Under the pieces are notes generated by a model. It saw only the letters and a list, made by a program, of their open reading frames with translations, did no database searches and was not told the DNA's origin. From positions 1-11,222 of the forward strand of contig CAJOPI010000281.1 of the NCBI GenBank assembly GCA_905236275.1: 11,222 bases of DNA. Reading direction: 5' to 3'. Shown here piece by piece: positions 7,152-11,222 of this stretch. The translations under genes were made by a program, and so were the position numbers. Numbering within the stretch: position 1 is the first letter of the stretch; every line of letters begins with the position of its first letter. The stretch comes from an uncultured Lachnospiraceae bacterium (GTDB lineage: Bacteria > Bacillota > Clostridia > Lachnospirales > Lachnospiraceae).

Positions 7152-7964
7152 TCATAAATCGATCTTTCCGTAAATCCCTTCGAGTACCCTCAATACGCCC
7201 TTGTCCTTCCAGGAGCCGCAGATATGAGCGGCGTGGGCTTTTACTTCATTGGGGGCGCTTTCTACGGCATAGCTTTCGGCAGCGACTTTGAGCATACCGA
7301 CATCATTTCCGTTATCTCCGAAAACCATGGTTTCTTCCTTTGAAATATGGAAGAAATCCTGAATGGTTTTAAGGGCATTGCCCTTATCAACGGATTTATC
7401 CATGAAATCAACCCAGTCCTCGCCTGCCATAACGGCGCGGAGACGGTCACTCCATTCGGGAATCAGCTTCGTTTCACCGAGCTCCCTTATGGAAGGACGG
7501 TTGAAAATTGAGATTTTTGTGAGCTCTACAGGCTCTTTAAGGGCATCCTTTACCATTCGCACTTCATTTCGATAATTATCCCTTATAACATGGATGAAAT
7601 ACTCGTTATCGGATTCGATAAGGGTGAGTCCCGGAGCTTCGTAGGCGATTTCGAATTCATGGGTCTTTTTGAGCTCGCGCAGCTCGGCACAGAGCTCATC
7701 CACGTAGTCGCGCTTCATCGGTACGATATTCATATCGGTTCCCCGGCATTTTATATGAGAACCGTTTCCTGCGATAAAGATAAGGTCGTCCGCAATTTCA
7801 TTGAACATTTTTGCTATACTGCAATACTGCCTGCCGCTGGCGATACATACGATAATGTCTTTTTCCCGGATACGTTTTATCATCTCGATCATTTCAGGAT
7901 ATATTTCCGGGGATGAGTCCTTGACTAAAGTTCCGTCAACATCAGATGCAATCAGTTTTATCAT
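7152..7964 (-). CDS. Cof-type HAD-superfamily (IIB) phosphatase
   Basis: This is a 270-residue cytoplasmic hydrolase, probably a sugar-phosphate or nucleotide-cofactor phosphatase. All four HAD motifs are visible: nucleophile loop D8-V-D10-G-T; motif II Ser in CIASGR (S43); motif III Lys in KGNAL (K194); and the Mg2+-binding GDNGND (D217, D221). A cap domain sits between motifs II and III (about residues 80-185), as in the Cof subfamily. An upstream in-frame start at 8078 would add 38 poorly conserved, AT-rich-coded residues. The ATG at 7964 is chosen because AGAAGGAG stands eight bases before it and the family start (IKLIASDVDGTL) follows at once. The gene converges with the mrpC-like gene with only 11 bases between stop codons and no visible terminator. 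The substrate cannot be assigned. Confidence 0.93.
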   Translation of the reverse strand: MIKLIASDVDGTLVKDSSPEIYPEMIEMIKRIREKDIIVCIASGRQYCSIAKMFNEIADDLIFIAGNGSHIKCRGTDMNIVPMKRDYVDELCAELRELKKTHEFEIAYEAPGLTLIESDNEYFIHVIRDNYRNEVRMVKDALKEPVELTKISIFNRPSIRELGETKLIPEWSDRLRAVMAGEDWVDFMDKSVDKGNALKTIQDFFHISKEETMVFGDNGNDVGMLKVAAESYAVESAPNEVKAHAAHICGSWKDKGVLRVLEGIYGKIDL

Positions 7965-7992
7965 AAGTTTTACTCCTTCTAAATAGTCGTAC

Positions 7993-7998
7993 ATTATA
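7993..7998 (-). promoter_or_regulatory. Likely -10 element for the HAD phosphatase gene
   Basis: A perfect TATAAT on the minus strand lies about 29 bases before the ATG at 7964 and just ahead of its ribosome binding site. The expected -35 position (about 8016-8021) reads AAAGCC, which does not match consensus. It overlaps the short palindrome at 8011-8023, a possible activator or operator site. Confidence 0.4.
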
Positions 7999-8010
7999 AA
8001 GCTAACACCG

Positions 8011-8075
8011 CAAAAGGCTTTTGTAAAGCTTTTGAAATGAAAGATTATAATCAGATTATAATTGTGTATATTATA
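8011..8075. repeat. AT-rich palindromes and tandem repeat in the divergent intergenic region
   Basis: The 234-base gap between the HAD gene and the PilZ gene holds several short symmetrical elements. CAAAAGGCTTTTG (8011-8023) is a palindrome with a one-base centre, and a second CTTTTG follows at 8029-8034. AGATTATAATC/T is repeated in tandem (8042-8052, 8053-8063); the inner GATTATAATC is itself a perfect palindrome. TATAAT (8057-8062) faces ATTATA (8070-8075) across seven bases. These could be operators or paired divergent -10 elements; AT-richness alone makes some of this likely. Confidence 0.45.
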
Positions 8076-8198
8076 CAAAAAAATAATTAAAATCTTGTGA
8101 AAATTACTTCTTTTCGCAAAAAAGATTTCATACGATAATTATTATGTAGTAAATTTATCTGTTTGAGGGGAAAATTACAGACGAAAGGGGAGTTGTCA

Positions 8199-8969
8199 AT
8201 GGAGACTGAAACTTTAAATAAAGAGAAAACCTTCTTTTTCTCGCGATTCAAACCGGGAAACAAGGGGAACAGGCACCGCAGGACAGAAGACAGAAAAAAA
8301 GCGAATTTAAGAGCTGTTTTCACGTCGAAAAAGGGAAGATTCTACTGTCAGACTGTTGATGTTTCGGAGTCGGGACTTTCCGTATCTTTGGACAGTCCGT
8401 ATTATGTAAAAGACGATGAAGAAGTCCTTGTCCATTTTCGCGAGACGGAATTTGATATCACCCTTTCGGCGAGAATCTGCAATGTGGCACAGCTGGGAGA
8501 TTCCGTATGGAATTATTCCATGAAGATAACGGATTTTCATGGTGGAAGGAAGGACTGGATAGAGCTTATGAATTCCATAGCTACGGTTATTGAAGAGGGT
8601 TCTGAGGAATATGCCGGAGACAAGTTCAGGAAGATAAAGGTTAAGTACGTCCTTCCCAGCATCAAGAGGAGACGCTGCTATCCGAGAGTAATTCTTGATG
8701 AGAAATTCGAAAATTCGTCATTCCCCGGCGGCTATGTAACGATTCATGATTTTAACTATATATATGTAACCATTCCCGGAGATACGCCTGAAATAGAATC
8801 CTTCAGGTTCAACATGGTTCCGGAGGCTATGTTTGTGTGCCGTTTCGAGTGCGACCTTGACAGCGGCTACAAGCTTTACAGGATACTTAACGTTGATGAA
8901 GTCATGGGTGACCTTATAACTTATGGTGAAGTACTTACTTACCTTAGAGAAAAAGGAAAGAATATATAA
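8199..8969 (+). CDS. PilZ-domain protein, probably tandem with a degenerate second PilZ
   Basis: This is a 256-residue cytoplasmic protein. The first PilZ domain (about 24-130) has both c-di-GMP-binding motifs: R28-TED-R32 (RxxxR) and D54-V-S-E-S-G59 (DxSxxG). Binding to c-di-GMP is therefore expected. A second domain (about 140-256) has R159-CYP-R163 and, 21 residues later, D184-FNYIY, where the Ser and Gly are lost. Its strand pattern (VCRFECDLDSGYKLYRILNVDE, 213-234) parallels ARICNVAQLGDSVWNYSMKITDF of the first. It thus looks like a second, ligand-blind PilZ fold (inference). The start at 8199 has GAAAGGGGAG six bases upstream; an in-frame TTG at 8163 lacks such support. The stop is immediately followed by the GTG of the FIST kinase, so the two are coupled. 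Flagellar-brake (YcgR-like) or other output roles are possible, but the domain order differs from YcgR. Confidence 0.88.
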   Translation: METETLNKEKTFFFSRFKPGNKGNRHRRTEDRKKANLRAVFTSKKGRFYCQTVDVSESGLSVSLDSPYYVKDDEEVLVHFRETEFDITLSARICNVAQLGDSVWNYSMKITDFHGGRKDWIELMNSIATVIEEGSEEYAGDKFRKIKVKYVLPSIKRRRCYPRVILDEKFENSSFPGGYVTIHDFNYIYVTIPGDTPEIESFRFNMVPEAMFVCRFECDLDSGYKLYRILNVDEVMGDLITYGEVLTYLREKGKNI

Positions 8970-11222
8970 GTGAAGCAGCTGAGTTTTAGAATTGAAGATG
9001 CAGACGAGCTTTTAAGCTACATGCAAAAATTTGAAAATGAAGACTTTTATATCAATGCGTCTGAGGTATTCTGTCATATCTCTACCACAGTTCTTTGGGA
9101 CAGACCGCTGGTAAAAGGTCTTATTAAGGCTGTAAAGAATTTCTCGGATAAGATAAAAATAGTCGGTTCTACAGTTGCCTGTGAAATATATGATGGCGAA
9201 CTGTGCAGGGAAATAACCGTTGTACATTTCTGCTTTTTTAATTCCACAAAGATTCGAATCTTAAACTACGAGTGTGAGTACGGTATGGAGGTTGAGCTGG
9301 CAGAGAAGGCATCGGAAGAACTTGCGGGAATAGAAGACCTGAAAGCGGTCGAGATTATAATGAATTCCGCTTCAATGACCGATAGCGACTTATTTTTAAA
9401 AAGCCTGAATATAAAAGATGAGGTTGCTGTTTTCGGCTCGGGCGCAGCCGGTGAAATGTCAAAGCTTTCCGAAGTAAAAGATGCTGATGATTTTCTTGTT
9501 TTTTCAGACAGGATACTGAAAAAGGGAATACTGATCGCAGCCTTCTACGGAAAGGAGTTTGACTGCATTTCGATATACAGTCTTGGCTGGAAGACGCTCG
9601 GAAGAGAGCACGTTATCACAAAGATGAAGAATGCCCTTGCCGTTTCTGAGATAGATAATGAACCGGCAATCAATATATACAGCAAATATCTTGGGATAAA
9701 GCAGGATGAAAATTTTGTGATAAACACGATGGAGTTCCCGCTTATCCTCAGAAGATGGGGAGTAAAGGTTCCACGTGCGGTAGGAGGTCTTGATGAGGAA
9801 AAAAACCTTATATTCACTTCGGGAATAACAGAGGGTGATAAGGTTTACCTTTCCATGGGAAATACAAAGGAAATTATAAATGACTCCTTAAAAACCGCCG
9901 GACGTATAGAAGAGTTCCAGCCGGAAGGACTTTATCTTTCGATATGTGCCAACCGGCAGGCGTATCTGAGGGGGATAGAGCAGAAAGAGGTAGAGTTCTA
10001 TACTGAGGTCTGTGACAATGTGGTGGGCTCTTCCGCCTTTGGAGAAGTGGCGAAAATCGGCAGCAGGATAATGCTTTTCAACTGTGCGATCGTAGCGACG
10101 GCATTCAGGGAAGGAAAGAAAGATCTCACAAAAACAGCTAAAAAAAGAACGAAGGAGTTCCCGACCTTATTCGGAGAGCAGCCGCTCTTTGAAAGAATGT
10201 TCCATTTCATGAAGATAAGCTCCGAGGAGTATGCGATTCTTCATGAGAAGGAAAAAGAGAGAAAGCTTGAAGAAGAGATAAATTATCAGAAAGCCGCGAA
10301 TGAGGCGAAGTCAGCCTTCCTTTCGAATATGTCCCATGAGATGAGGACACCCATAAATGCTATACTCGGCATGAATGAGATGATCCTAAGGGAATCGGAG
10401 AATGAGGATATAAGGGAATATGCGGAAAATATACAAAGCGCAGGAGATACGCTTCTGGGGCTTGTTAATGATATTCTCGACACCTCGAAGATAGAAGCGG
10501 GCAAGCTGGAAATCATTCCGGTAGAATACAGCCTTTCCTCACTCTTAAATGATATCCTGGTCATGAACAGACCGAGGGTTGAAAAGAAAGACCTCTTTGT
10601 CAGCGTCAGGGTGGATGAAAACCTTCCGGATGTTCTGCTCGGTGATGAGATAAGGATAAAGCAGATACTCCTTAATATATTGAGCAATGCCGCTAAATAT
10701 ACGGAAGAGGGCGGAATATATTTTAATGTAAAAGAGAAAAAAAGAAGGGGCGACGAGATAATAATTGATTTCAGCATAAAGGATACCGGTATCGGAATAA
10801 AGAAAGAAGATATCGATAAGCTTTTCTCGCCCTTCGAGAGAATAGAAGAGAAGAGGAACCGAACCATCGAAGGAACCGGACTCGGAATGAACATAGTCAA
10901 GAGCCTTCTTGAAATGATGGGAACCTATCTGGAGGTAGAGAGTGTCTACGGAGAAGGTTCGAATTTCCACTTCGCGCTTGCCCAGAGAATAGTGAAGAAT
11001 GAAGCTATCGGAAACTTCGAGGAGAGGGCAAGGATAAAGAATGATGTAAACGTGGATACGAATCCCTTTATGGCTCCGAAGGCGAAGATACTCGTTGTTG
11101 ATGATACGGTTATGAACCTGAAGGTCATCAAGAGCCTCTTGAAACGGACTGCCATAAAGATTGATACGGCAGAGAGCGGACAGCAGAGCATAGAGCTTGT
11201 AAAGAAAAATCATTATGACATA
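8970..11222 (+). CDS. FIST-sensor hybrid histidine kinase, 3' end outside window
   Basis: The frame is open from a GTG at 8970 to the window end (751 codons). GTG is chosen because AAAGGAAAG (8952-8960) precedes it and it abuts the PilZ stop; an ATG at 9021 is the alternative. Domains: FIST_N (about 25-215, with KIVGSTVACEIYDGEL, 63-78) and FIST_C (about 230-380, with FTSGITEGDKVYLSMG, 282-297), a cytoplasmic small-ligand sensor with no membrane segments; a charged, probably coiled-coil linker (about 418-447); HisKA with phospho-acceptor H456 in SNMSHEMRTP; and HATPase_c with N573 (N box), D605-TGIGI (G1) and G635-TGLGM (G2). A receiver domain starts KILVVDD (D711-D712), and the window ends before its phospho-accepting Asp. 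It likely autophosphorylates on H456 and passes the phosphate to its own receiver. Coupling to a PilZ gene suggests joint control of motility or surface behaviour (inference). Ligand unknown. Confidence 0.93.
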   Translation, partial: MKQLSFRIEDADELLSYMQKFENEDFYINASEVFCHISTTVLWDRPLVKGLIKAVKNFSDKIKIVGSTVACEIYDGELCREITVVHFCFFNSTKIRILNYECEYGMEVELAEKASEELAGIEDLKAVEIIMNSASMTDSDLFLKSLNIKDEVAVFGSGAAGEMSKLSEVKDADDFLVFSDRILKKGILIAAFYGKEFDCISIYSLGWKTLGREHVITKMKNALAVSEIDNEPAINIYSKYLGIKQDENFVINTMEFPLILRRWGVKVPRAVGGLDEEKNLIFTSGITEGDKVYLSMGNTKEIINDSLKTAGRIEEFQPEGLYLSICANRQAYLRGIEQKEVEFYTEVCDNVVGSSAFGEVAKIGSRIMLFNCAIVATAFREGKKDLTKTAKKRTKEFPTLFGEQPLFERMFHFMKISSEEYAILHEKEKERKLEEEINYQKAANEAKSAFLSNMSHEMRTPINAILGMNEMILRESENEDIREYAENIQSAGDTLLGLVNDILDTSKIEAGKLEIIPVEYSLSSLLNDILVMNRPRVEKKDLFVSVRVDENLPDVLLGDEIRIKQILLNILSNAAKYTEEGGIYFNVKEKKRRGDEIIIDFSIKDTGIGIKKEDIDKLFSPFERIEEKRNRTIEGTGLGMNIVKSLLEMMGTYLEVESVYGEGSNFHFALAQRIVKNEAIGNFEERARIKNDVNVDTNPFMAPKAKILVVDDTVMNLKVIKSLLKRTAIKIDTAESGQQSIELVKKNHYDI

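Noticed and set aside
7965..8078. N-terminal extension of the HAD phosphatase to 8078
   Set aside because: The family-conserved start begins at 7964 with AGAAGGAG upstream; the extension covers AT-rich promoter-like DNA.
8131..8138. TACGATAA upstream of the PilZ gene as a second sigma-28 -10 element
   Set aside because: It matches six of eight consensus positions, but the place where TAAA should stand (about 8112-8115) reads TTTC, so there is no -35 support.
10286..11213. Long minus-strand open frames (10286-10900 and 10545-11213)
   Set aside because: They lie opposite the histidine kinase, whose HisKA, HATPase and receiver motifs are unmistakable; the minus-strand products are Ser/Phe/Ile-rich with no recognisable motif.

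Overview
The window reads as chromosomal DNA of a motile, low-to-moderate GC Gram-positive bacterium, most likely a Lachnospiraceae member of the Butyrivibrio type. The grounds are strong AGGAGG-like ribosome binding sites, a CUT1 sugar transporter with its own LacI regulator, a Cache-sensor chemoreceptor, an MrpC-like membrane protein, and a PilZ plus FIST hybrid-kinase pair. This placement comes from family resemblance, not from a marker gene.

Layout. Positions 5-2768 (+) are the end of a carbohydrate-uptake operon: two permeases with overlapping start and stop codons, then a LacI-family regulator. A perfect palindromic terminator (2774-2806) closes it and also serves the convergent gene. 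Positions 2827-4638 (-) encode a 603-residue fusion of a Gfo/Idh/MocA-like domain to a glycerophosphodiester phosphodiesterase (GDPD) domain. A close match to a sigma-28 (flagellar/chemotaxis) promoter precedes it. Divergent from it, 4803-7140 (+) holds a single-Cache methyl-accepting chemotaxis protein and a lone mrpC-like gene, probably co-transcribed. Positions 7152-7964 (-) hold a Cof-type HAD phosphatase converging on mrpC with only 11 bases between stop codons. After an AT-rich divergent regulatory region (7965-8198), a PilZ protein (8199-8969) is followed directly by a FIST-sensor hybrid histidine kinase that runs off the window end (8970-11222).

How the genes fit together. The left part is sugar import and its local control. 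The middle and right parts lean towards motility and signalling: a sigma-28-type promoter, a chemoreceptor, a c-di-GMP-binding-type PilZ protein and a sensory hybrid kinase. The least ordinary items are the Gfo/Idh-GDPD fusion, whose oxidoreductase half has lost its usual catalytic signature while the GDPD half looks intact; its sigma-28-like promoter; the chemoreceptor with two facing insertions in its signalling hairpin; the MrpC subunit without the rest of an Mrp complex; and a PilZ protein that appears to be a tandem with a degenerate second copy. No mobile element, CRISPR array, tRNA or rRNA was seen.
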